Shown: piece after piece, positions 1 through 5,170 of the stretch | How positions within the stretch are numbered: the first letter of the stretch is position 1 | Layout: each line of letters starts with the position of its first letter | Assembly: GCA_023441845.1 (NCBI GenBank) | Contig: JAEZNF010000204.1 | Coordinates: 1 to 7,139, forward strand | Source: Bacillota bacterium | GTDB taxonomy: Bacteria; Bacillota; Clostridia; Acetivibrionales; DSM-2933 | Direction: 5' to 3' | DNA: 7,139 nt | The notes under the pieces: generated by a model | What the model saw: the letters and a program-made list of their open reading frames with translations, nothing else | The model's database searches: none | Told to the model about the DNA's origin: nothing | Position numbers and translations under genes: made by a program

Positions 1-903
1 AATGAGCTTGAAGACATAATCGTTTAAAAACGAGGATAAAGTGATATTCCATCTTCTCCAAAAATCGCCAAAGTTACGTGCCTTATAAGGAGATTCAAAA
101 TTAAACGGAAGCTTGATGTTAAACATTTGACCGAGACCTACTGCCATATCGCCATATCCGGAAAAATCGAAATAATAGGCAAAAGTATATGCCAGAACTG
201 CGGTCCAAGCCTCAAAAAAGCCTCCTTGCCCTGTGCCTGAATAAAAGCCCTGTGCGAAGCTTATAAGAGGGTCTGCAATCAATATTTTTTTTGCGCATCC
301 TGCTGAAAAAAGAAAAATTCCTTTCATAAAACCTTCCGGGTCGAATATAAAGGTATTTTTATCTTCCAACTGAGTAATAATATCATTATGATGTACAATA
401 GGTCCTACGATAAGGTGCGGAAAGTAGGTTATAAATACGAGAAAGTCAATAAAGGAATATTTCCGGGCCTCACCTTTATAACAATCTGCCAGAAAAGCGA
501 CTATCTGAAAGGTGAAGAAGGAGATACCTATAGGCAGCGCTAAATGAAGCAGTGATATTTTGCTTCCGGCAATTCTGTTCACGTTCTCAATAAAGAAATT
601 CGAGTATTTGTAATAGGCCAGAAGCCCTAAATTTTCAATTAAGCCTGCTGCCAGCAATAATTTTGAAATAATAGTTTTTTTTTGTCCGTACTTAATCATC
701 AGCATGCCTATATAATAATTAAAAACAACAGTACCGACAAAGAAAGGAAAAAACTTTCTGCTTCCCTGGGCATAAAAATAAAAAGAGGCTAAAACAAGCC
801 AAAGCTTAGAAAACTCATAAGCTTTGTATTTCCTCAATATTGAGTAAACCGCAAAAGTAACAGGCAGAAATAAAAATATAAAACTGTAAGAAGAAAATAT
901 CAT
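1..903 (-). CDS. MBOAT-family O-acyltransferase, AlgI/DltB type (partial, 3' end outside window)
   Basis: Probable multi-pass membrane enzyme that moves an acyl (usually acetyl) group across the membrane onto a cell-surface polysaccharide. The frame is open from the ATG at 903 to the window edge, giving 301 residues; AlgI relatives are usually about 460-520, so roughly a third is missing. Visible landmarks are a hydrophobic N-terminal segment (residues 2-20), further hydrophobic segments, LPIGISFFTFQ (123-133), FPHLIVGPI (161-169), YYFDFSGYGDMAVG (243-256) and FWRRWNITLS (281-290). The last is the MBOAT signature, but AlgI and DltB normally have His where this protein has Asn286. The start is supported by a GGAG site 8 nt upstream and a consensus promoter at 977-1005. 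Family membership is firm; the acceptor is unknown. Such genes often neighbour an SGNH/AlgX-like partner, which would lie beyond the left edge. Confidence 0.93.
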   Translation of the reverse strand, partial: MIFSSYSFIFLFLPVTFAVYSILRKYKAYEFSKLWLVLASFYFYAQGSRKFFPFFVGTVVFNYYIGMLMIKYGQKKTIISKLLLAAGLIENLGLLAYYKYSNFFIENVNRIAGSKISLLHLALPIGISFFTFQIVAFLADCYKGEARKYSFIDFLVFITYFPHLIVGPIVHHNDIITQLEDKNTFIFDPEGFMKGIFLFSAGCAKKILIADPLISFAQGFYSGTGQGGFFEAWTAVLAYTFAYYFDFSGYGDMAVGLGQMFNIKLPFNFESPYKARNFGDFWRRWNITLSSFLNDYVFKLI

Positions 904-943
904 AATTTAATCTCCAGTTTAGCCAAAAATATAATATGGTAAA

Positions 944-964
944 TGGGGCGAAAGCATTGCCCCA
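944..964 (-). promoter_or_regulatory. Candidate hairpin at the 5' end of the MBOAT mRNA leader
   Basis: Read on the minus strand, TGGGGC (964-959) can pair with GCCCCA (949-944) around a 9-nt loop. It lies just downstream of the expected transcription start of the promoter at 977-1005 and about 40 nt before the MBOAT start codon. No run of T follows it, so it does not look like a terminator. It could stabilise the 5' end of the message or bind a regulator. It matches no riboswitch class I recognise. Confidence 0.35.
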
Positions 965-976
965 AAAGCTACGGAG

Positions 977-1005
977 ATTATAACACTATAAGTATTTCGT
1001 GTCAA
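977..1005 (-). promoter_or_regulatory. Consensus sigma-A promoter for the MBOAT gene
   Basis: On the minus strand the -35 element is TTGACA (1005-1000) and the -10 element is TATAAT (982-977), separated by exactly 17 bp. Both hexamers match the consensus perfectly. The expected start is near position 970, giving a leader of about 65 nt before the ATG at 903. Confidence 0.85.
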
Positions 1006-1038
1006 GGAAATATGCCCCCTGTACTTTTTTAAAAAATA

Positions 1039-1067
1039 TTGATAAATTTTAAAGCTTGTGTTATACT
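1039..1067 (+). promoter_or_regulatory. Sigma-A-type promoter for rpsB-tsf
   Basis: TTGATA (1039-1044) and TATACT (1062-1067) are separated by 17 bp. A TG at 1059-1060 makes an extended -10. A run of six T then six A (1025-1036) sits immediately upstream and resembles an UP element, fitting a strong ribosomal-protein promoter. Transcription should start near 1074, leaving about 100 nt of leader before rpsB. The -35 elements of this promoter and the divergent MBOAT promoter are only 33 bp apart. Confidence 0.75.
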
Positions 1068-1073
1068 ATTAAA

Positions 1074-1175
1074 CGGAAAAAATACACACACAGCGGGATT
1101 TGTGGAAAAGTGCCTTGAAAACGGTATTTCACGAAGATGAACCTGTGGAGGTATTAACTAAAAGGAGGAAATAAA
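1074..1175 (+). promoter_or_regulatory. Structured rpsB mRNA leader, candidate S2 autoregulatory element
   Basis: The leader can form a nested fold. An inner hairpin pairs 1099-1104 with 1130-1135 and 1108-1114 with 1123-1129, with a GAA bulge at 1105-1107 and an 8-nt loop at 1115-1122. An outer stem pairs CACAG (1089-1093) with CTGTG (1143-1147). The outer stem abuts a first GGAGG (1147-1151); the true rpsB binding site AAAGGAGG lies at 1161-1168, 7 nt before the ATG. Ribosomal protein S2 represses its own mRNA in some bacteria. That this leader does the same is inference from pairing seen by eye, several pairs being G-U. Confidence 0.4.
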
Positions 1176-1934
1176 ATGTCAGTAATTTCTATGAAGCAGT
1201 TGTTGGAAGCAGGTGTTCACTTCGGTCACCAGACCAGGAGATGGAACCCTAAGATGGCCGAATACATCTTTACAGAAAGAAACGGTATTTATATCATTGA
1301 CTTGCAGAAAACTGTAAAGAAGGTTGAAGAGGCTTATTTCTTTATCAGAGAAGTTGCAATGAACGGTCAGGATATCCTGTTCGTAGGTACTAAAAAGCAG
1401 GCTCAGGATTCTATCAAGGAAGAAGCTGAAAGAAGCGGCCAATTCTTTGTAAATGCAAGATGGCTGGGTGGTATGCTCACTAACTTTAACACAATTAAAA
1501 AGAGGATTGACAGACTTAACCAGCTGGAGAGCATGGAAAAGGACGGAGTATTTGACGTTCTTCCAAAAAAGGAAGTTATTAAGTTAAAGAAGGAAATGGT
1601 AGACCTTGAAAAGAACCTCGGAGGAATCAAGACGATGAAAAGACTCCCTGGTGCCATGTTTATAGTAGATCCGAGAAAAGAAAGAAATGCAATACTTGAA
1701 GCTAAAAAGCTCGGTGTTCCGGTAGTTGCAATAGTTGATACAAACTGTGATCCTGATGAAGTAGATTATCCGATTCCCGGAAATGACGATGCAATAAGGG
1801 CTGTCAAATTGATTGCAGCTAAGATTGCAGATGCTATAATTGAAGGCCGTCAAGGCGAACAGGGTGACAACGGTTCAGCTGAGGTGGAAGTAGAAGTAAA
1901 TGGAGATGTTGAAGTAGCTGTTGGCGAACAATAA
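1176..1934 (+). CDS. rpsB: 30S ribosomal protein S2
   Basis: Structural protein of the small ribosomal subunit that joins late in assembly and helps bind S1-type partners and mRNA near the platform. The 252-residue product is full length for bacterial S2. Clear family blocks are [20 protein letters not shown] (residues 6-25), FVGTKKQAQ (69-77), [10 protein letters not shown] (95-104) and [16 protein letters not shown] (157-172), followed by the conserved [14 protein letters not shown] block (181-194). The last 25 or so residues form an acidic, Glu/Val-rich tail, a part that varies between species. The ATG is fixed by AAAGGAGG seven nucleotides upstream. It is the first gene of the cluster and is separated from tsf by a 111-nt gap holding a hairpin at 1944-1982. 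Confidence 0.99.
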   Translation: MSVISMKQLLEAGVHFGHQTRRWNPKMAEYIFTERNGIYIIDLQKTVKKVEEAYFFIREVAMNGQDILFVGTKKQAQDSIKEEAERSGQFFVNARWLGGMLTNFNTIKKRIDRLNQLESMEKDGVFDVLPKKEVIKLKKEMVDLEKNLGGIKTMKRLPGAMFIVDPRKERNAILEAKKLGVPVVAIVDTNCDPDEVDYPIPGNDDAIRAVKLIAAKIADAIIEGRQGEQGDNGSAEVEVEVNGDVEVAVGEQ

Positions 1935-1943
1935 AAATATAAT

Positions 1944-1990
1944 CCGGTCTTCTGCTCTTAAAGAATGGAGGCGGAAGGCCGGTTTTCTTA
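1944..1990 (+). terminator. Intrinsic terminator or attenuator between rpsB and tsf
   Basis: CCGGTCTTCTGC (1944-1955) pairs over 12 bp, two of them G-U, with GCGGAAGGCCGG (1971-1982) around a 15-nt loop. TTTTCTTA follows at 1983-1990. The stem is GC-rich at its base and the T tract is short and interrupted. That suits partial termination, leaving tsf expressed at a lower level by read-through, better than a full stop. Confidence 0.7.
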
Positions 1991-1998
1991 TATTTGGG

Positions 1999-2004
1999 TA
2001 TAAT
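1999..2004 (+). promoter_or_regulatory. Possible -10 element upstream of tsf
   Basis: A perfect TATAAT lies about 40 nt before the tsf start, just past the rpsB-tsf hairpin. No recognisable -35 box sits 16-18 bp upstream, where the GC-rich hairpin arm lies, and there is no TG extension. It may be a weak secondary promoter for tsf or a chance match in A+T-rich DNA. Confidence 0.2.
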
Positions 2005-2045
2005 ACATAAGTAAAGTAAATAACTTATTATATGGAGGTATTACG

Positions 2046-2693
2046 ATGATTACTGCTGATTTGGTAAAACAACTTCGTGAAAGAACCGGTTCCGGAATGA
2101 TGGATTGTAAGAAAGCTTTGACCGAAACAAACGGTGATATGGAAAAAGCAATTGAATATTTAAGAGAAAAAGGATTGGCATCTGCTGCTAAAAAAGCAGG
2201 CAGAATCGCTGCCGAAGGTATAGTTGATTCGTATATTCACGGTGACGGCAGAATAGGTGTATTGGTTGAAGTTAATATTGAAACGGACTTTGCTGCAAAA
2301 AATGATAAATTCAAAGCCTTTGTAAAGGACATAGCAATGCAAATTGCAGCAGCTAAGCCTGAATACGTAAGAAGAGAAGAAGTACCTGCAGATGCTGTAG
2401 AAAAAGAAAAAGAAATATTAAAGGCTCAGGCGCTTAATGAGGGCAAGCCTGAGAAAATAGTTGAAAAAATGGTTGAGGGCAGGATTGATAAATTCTATAA
2501 GGAAATTTGTCTTCTTGAACAGCCTTTTATAAAGGATCCGGACAAGACTGTACAACAGCTTCTGACTGAGAATATTGCAGCTATCGGCGAAAACATAAAC
2601 ATCAGAAGATTTGTCAGGTTTGAAAGAGGCGAAGGTCTGGAAAAGAAAGAAGAGAACTTTGCAGATGAAGTTATGAAGCAGATTGGTGGCTAA
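2046..2693 (+). CDS. tsf: Translation elongation factor Ts
   Basis: Nucleotide exchange factor that releases GDP from EF-Tu so it can reload with GTP in the cytoplasm. At 215 residues it is the short form seen in many Firmicutes and in Thermus, shorter than the roughly 283 residues of E. coli. The N-terminal UBA-like domain carries the signature [13 protein letters not shown] (residues 13-25). The core contains [10 protein letters not shown] (78-87), where Asp81 and Phe82 match the E. coli Asp80-Phe81 pair that disturbs the Mg and nucleotide site of EF-Tu. [19 protein letters not shown] (155-173) is the usual C-terminal core segment. GGAGG seven nucleotides before the ATG fixes the start. Its stop codon abuts the terminator stem at 2697. 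Confidence 0.98.
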   Translation: MITADLVKQLRERTGSGMMDCKKALTETNGDMEKAIEYLREKGLASAAKKAGRIAAEGIVDSYIHGDGRIGVLVEVNIETDFAAKNDKFKAFVKDIAMQIAAAKPEYVRREEVPADAVEKEKEILKAQALNEGKPEKIVEKMVEGRIDKFYKEICLLEQPFIKDPDKTVQQLLTENIAAIGENINIRRFVRFERGEGLEKKEENFADEVMKQIGG

Positions 2694-2696
2694 AAA

Positions 2697-2728
2697 ACAA
2701 GGGAACATATACATGTTCCCTTGTTTTT
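2697..2728 (+). terminator. Strong intrinsic terminator after tsf
   Basis: ACAAGGGAACAT (2697-2708) and ATGTTCCCTTGT (2713-2724) form a perfect 12-bp stem with a 4-nt loop, flanked by an A run (2692-2696) and a T run (2724-2728). The flanking runs can extend the stem to 16 bp and make it usable from either strand. No gene converges from the right, so its main job should be ending the rpsB-tsf transcript. Confidence 0.92.
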
Positions 2729-2750
2729 AATGAAGTGTACTTTTTAGTAT
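2721..2750 (+). promoter_or_regulatory. Weak promoter candidate for pyrH-frr
   Basis: TTGTTT (2721-2726) and TAGTAT (2745-2750) lie 18 bp apart. The -35-like box overlaps the terminator's descending arm. Both hexamers deviate from consensus in A+T-rich sequence, so this is tentative. A promoter somewhere in 2729-2820 is expected because a strong terminator precedes pyrH. Confidence 0.25.
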
Positions 2751-2833
2751 ATTTTTAAAAAGTTTTATTTCCTTAAGCAGGAATTTACTGTTAAATGTAG
2801 AAAACTACAAAGGAAGAGTGGGGGAAGGTTTTA

Positions 2834-3541
2834 ATGCAGACACCTAAGTATAAAAGGGTTATGCTGAAAATTAGCGGAGAAGCTTTAGCAGGAGAAAATA
2901 GAGTTGGAATAGACACCGACACATTAAATAAAATATCTGATGAGCTGAAGGCTGCTTATAAGATGGGTGTTGAAATGGCCATAGTTGTCGGCGGCGGGAA
3001 CTTTTGGAGAGGCAGGAGCGGAAAGGGTATGGACCGTACAACAGCAGACCACATGGGTATGCTGGCTACAGTAATCAACTCTCTTGCTCTTCAGGATGCG
3101 TTGGAATCAAGAGATATTCCGACCAGGGTGCAGACCGCGATAGAGATGAGGCAGATTGCAGAACCTTATATCAGAAGAAAGGCCGTAAGGCATATTGAAA
3201 AGAAACGAATTGTCATATTTGCCTGCGGAACAGGTAATCCGTATTTCTCAACGGATACAACAGCCGCATTGAGAGCAGCTGAGATTGATGCTGAGGTAAT
3301 CCTCCTGGCAAAAAAAGTAGATGGTGTTTATGACAGTGATCCTAGTGTTAATCCTTCGGCTAAAAAATTTGAAAGCCTTACTTTCAATGACATACTTAAT
3401 AAGGAACTTGCGGTTATGGATTCTACAGCTGCTTCCTTATGCAAGGACAATAACATTCCGATAATGGTATTTGGTTTGGATAATCCGGGAAATATCACCA
3501 GAGTCTTACTTGGTGAAAATATAGGAACTTCGATTAGGTGA
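2834..3541 (+). CDS. pyrH: UMP kinase (uridylate kinase)
   Basis: Phosphorylates UMP to UDP with ATP, the step that channels pyrimidines to UTP and CTP. In bacteria it is a hexamer of the amino-acid-kinase fold, typically activated by GTP and inhibited by UTP. The 235-residue product is full length. Family motifs are LKISGEAL (residues 11-18, phosphate binding), [10 protein letters not shown] (51-60), [16 protein letters not shown] (67-82, UMP pocket), [17 protein letters not shown] (132-148) and DGVYDSDP (163-170, nucleotide-binding loop). The ATG is preceded by GGGGAAGG with 5-nt spacing. Its stop lies 15 nt before frr, so the two are cotranscribed and probably coupled. Confidence 0.99.
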   Translation: MQTPKYKRVMLKISGEALAGENRVGIDTDTLNKISDELKAAYKMGVEMAIVVGGGNFWRGRSGKGMDRTTADHMGMLATVINSLALQDALESRDIPTRVQTAIEMRQIAEPYIRRKAVRHIEKKRIVIFACGTGNPYFSTDTTAALRAAEIDAEVILLAKKVDGVYDSDPSVNPSAKKFESLTFNDILNKELAVMDSTAASLCKDNNIPIMVFGLDNPGNITRVLLGENIGTSIR

Positions 3542-3556
3542 CGAAGGAGGAGTATT

Positions 3557-4114
3557 ATGAATAAGGAAGAATATAAACCCTTTGAAGAAAAAATGAAGAA
3601 AACAATAAATGTATTAAAGGATGAACTCACAGGCTTAAGAGCGGGAAGGGCGAATCCTGCAATACTTGACAAACTTTCGGTTGACTATTACGGTTCACCG
3701 ACTCCCATTACCCAGCTTGGCAATATTACGGTACCTGAAGCAAGGGTAATAGTTATTCAGCCCTGGGATGCAAAGATATTAAAAGAAATTGAAAAAGCGA
3801 TACAGAAATCGGATATCGGCATAAACCCTAACAATGACGGAAAGGTTATAAGGCTTGTATTTCCCGTATTAACCGAGGAAAGAAGAAAAGAGCTTACAAA
3901 GAGTGTGAAAAAGTACGGAGAAGATGCAAAGGTAGCCATAAGGTCTATAAGAAGGGATGCTATTGAGCATTTTAAGGCTGAAAAAAAGAACAACAAGATC
4001 ACTGAAGATGATTTAAAGGACGCTGAAAAGGATATACAAAACTTTACAGATAAATTTATAACCGATATTGATAAAATGGTTGAAGCTAAGGATAAGGAAA
4101 TTTTAGAGGTGTAG
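3557..4114 (+). CDS. frr: Ribosome recycling factor
   Basis: Splits the post-termination ribosome together with EF-G so subunits and mRNA can be reused. The 185-residue product has the normal length. It carries the [13 protein letters not shown] block (residues 26-38), [20 protein letters not shown] (43-62, domain II entry), IQPWD (67-71), LTEERRKEL (105-113) and IRSIRRDA (128-135). Arg132 of that last block corresponds to the functionally critical Arg132 of the E. coli factor. The Lys/Glu-rich C-terminal half fits the third helix of the domain I bundle. GGAGGAG lies just before the ATG, within the 15-nt gap after pyrH. The TAG stop is followed directly by the ATG of the next gene. Confidence 0.99.
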   Translation: MNKEEYKPFEEKMKKTINVLKDELTGLRAGRANPAILDKLSVDYYGSPTPITQLGNITVPEARVIVIQPWDAKILKEIEKAIQKSDIGINPNNDGKVIRLVFPVLTEERRKELTKSVKKYGEDAKVAIRSIRRDAIEHFKAEKKNNKITEDDLKDAEKDIQNFTDKFITDIDKMVEAKDKEILEV

Positions 4115-4318
4115 ATGCTTAAGATACCTGATATAATAGGTTTTAATCTTCGGGATGCGGTAGAAGTCCTTAAAAATAAGAATATCGGCATAGATACAAT
4201 TGAGATTACATCAGCTCCAAGGCTTAAGTGTCAAGAATATGATGACACGGCAAGAGTACTTAGAATACTATTGGCAGAAGATAATAAAGTCAAACTGTTA
4301 ATATGCAAGCCCCTCTAA
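4115..4318 (+). CDS. Small stand-alone PASTA-like domain protein, function unknown
   Basis: A 67-residue protein whose start codon directly follows the frr stop (TAGATG). AGAGG (4105-4109), inside the end of frr, is its ribosome site, which implies translational coupling. The opening PDIIGFNLRDAVEVLKNKNI (residues 5-24) matches the pattern of PASTA repeats, which typically begin with V-P-D-[LV]-x-G and a helix bearing A-x-x-x-L. The end, KVKLLICKPL (58-67), resembles the closing beta strand. Length matches one PASTA unit of about 65-70 residues. There is no signal peptide or membrane segment, whereas PASTA repeats are usually extracellular parts of Ser/Thr kinases or penicillin-binding proteins. 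If it folds as PASTA it should be cytoplasmic. The PASTA call comes from motif reading alone. Confidence 0.75.
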   Translation: MLKIPDIIGFNLRDAVEVLKNKNIGIDTIEITSAPRLKCQEYDDTARVLRILLAEDNKVKLLICKPL

Positions 4319-4330
4319 ATTTAAGAGGGG
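4310..4330 (+). terminator. Hairpin across the stop codon of the PASTA-like gene, weak terminator
   Basis: CCCCTCT (4310-4316) pairs perfectly with AGAGGGG (4324-4330) around AAATTTA. The stem includes the last codons and the first base of the TAA stop. What follows is TTACTTGATTTATTTT, an interrupted T-rich stretch, so termination may be incomplete. It separates the pyrH-frr unit from the uppS promoter candidate that starts five bases later. Confidence 0.6.
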
Positions 4331-4334
4331 TTAC

Positions 4335-4363
4335 TTGATTTATTTTATAAATTCATATATTAT
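4335..4363 (+). promoter_or_regulatory. Sigma-A-type promoter candidate for uppS-cdsA-dxr
   Basis: TTGATT (4335-4340) and TATTAT (4358-4363) are separated by 17 bp in an otherwise A+T-rich spacer directly after a terminator-like hairpin. The expected start is near 4370, about 33 nt before the uppS ATG. Each box has one mismatch to consensus. Confidence 0.55.
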
Positions 4364-4402
4364 ATTGGATGTTAATATATTTTTAGTATCTGGGAGGATT
4401 TA

Positions 4403-5167
4403 ATGTATTTTTTTAAGAAATTGTTTAAAAATAAATCTGATAATAATGATAGTATTGAAATAGATAAAAAGAGACTGCCCGTACATATTGCCATAATAAT
4501 GGACGGTAACGGACGCTGGGCAAAAAAAAGAAATCTTCCCAAAAATTTTGGTCACAAGGAAGGCGGCAATACTTTAAAGAAAGTAGTTATGTATTGTGGT
4601 AATTTGGGTATAAAGTATCTAACTGTATATGCATTTTCAACTGAGAACTGGAACAGACCCAAAAATGAAGTGGATGCACTTATGGATCTTCTTTTGGATT
4701 ATCTTACTAATGCAGAACATGAGTTATCCGGCAAGAATGTGAGGATTAGGGTTATTGGCAATATAAAGGGTTTATCCGAAAAATTACAAAAAGAAATAGC
4801 GCGTGTTGCAAAGGCTACCGAGAAGAATAGCGGCTTATGCCTTAACATTGCCTGGAATTATGGTGGCAGGGATGAGATAGTGTACGCAGTTAACGAGATT
4901 GTAAAAGAGATTGACAGAGGTGCTATAAAAGCTAAAGATATTGACGAAAAAACTATTGGCCGGTATATGTATACGGCAGGAATGCCTGATCCCGATCTGC
5001 TGATTAGAACCAGCGGAGAGCAGAGGATAAGCAATTTCCTTTTATGGCAATGTGCATATACCGAGTTCTGGTATACTGATGTATTATGGCCGGATTTCGG
5101 AGAGGAGTACATAAAACAGGCAGTTTTGGATTATCAAAAAAGAAATAGAAGATTTGGGGGAGTTTAA
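4403..5167 (+). CDS. uppS: Undecaprenyl diphosphate synthase (cis-prenyltransferase)
   Basis: Adds eight isopentenyl diphosphates to farnesyl diphosphate in cis, making the C55 carrier used for peptidoglycan and wall polysaccharides. The 254-residue product is full length. IIMDGNGRWA (residues 31-40) carries catalytic Asp34, equivalent to E. coli Asp26. YAFSTENWNRP (76-86) and IRTSGEQRISNFLLWQ (201-216) give Arg202 and Arg208, with Glu221 in AYTEF; these match E. coli Arg194, Arg200 and Glu213 at a constant offset of eight. Lys47 replaces the usual Arg (E. coli Arg39). About 25 residues, lysine-rich and hydrophilic after the first few, precede the core. GGGAGG six nucleotides or so before the ATG fixes the start. 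The stop directly abuts the cdsA start. Confidence 0.98.
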   Translation: MYFFKKLFKNKSDNNDSIEIDKKRLPVHIAIIMDGNGRWAKKRNLPKNFGHKEGGNTLKKVVMYCGNLGIKYLTVYAFSTENWNRPKNEVDALMDLLLDYLTNAEHELSGKNVRIRVIGNIKGLSEKLQKEIARVAKATEKNSGLCLNIAWNYGGRDEIVYAVNEIVKEIDRGAIKAKDIDEKTIGRYMYTAGMPDPDLLIRTSGEQRISNFLLWQCAYTEFWYTDVLWPDFGEEYIKQAVLDYQKRNRRFGGV

Positions 5168-5170
5168 TTG
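5156..5170 (+). promoter_or_regulatory. Ribosome binding site and TTG start of cdsA
   Basis: GGGGGAG (5156-5162) inside the last codons of uppS lies 5 nt before TTG at 5168, which directly follows the uppS TAA. No in-frame ATG occurs near the N terminus, and the protein from TTG begins with the LKTRVISG pattern typical of CdsA. The arrangement fixes the start and implies translational coupling. Confidence 0.85.

Noticed and set aside
909..979. AATCTCC (909-915) and GGAGATT (973-979) are perfectly complementary, as if the 5' end of the MBOAT transcript masked its own ribosome site
   Set aside because: The distal arm lies between the -10 box and the expected transcription start near 970, so most of it would not be in the RNA.
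1100..1174. Possible leader-peptide reading frame in the rpsB leader, starting at TTG 1100 or 1115 and ending at TAA 1172-1174, plus a six-codon ATG frame at 1137-1157
   Set aside because: Neither has a convincing ribosome site, the longer one needs a TTG start, and open frames this short are expected by chance. There is no run of regulatory codons.
2796..2809. TGTAG-AAAA-CTACA inverted repeat upstream of pyrH
   Set aside because: A 5-bp A+T-rich stem with no T tract or sequestration of the ribosome site; too weak to claim as a regulator.
3004..3198. 64-codon plus-strand frame inside pyrH
   Set aside because: It overlaps conserved UMP kinase motifs in another frame, has no family resemblance or ribosome site, and is a shadow of the real gene.
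3757..4191. 144-codon minus-strand frame opposite frr
   Set aside because: Low-complexity Ser/Leu/Phe-rich antisense shadow of a highly conserved gene, with no plausible expression signals.
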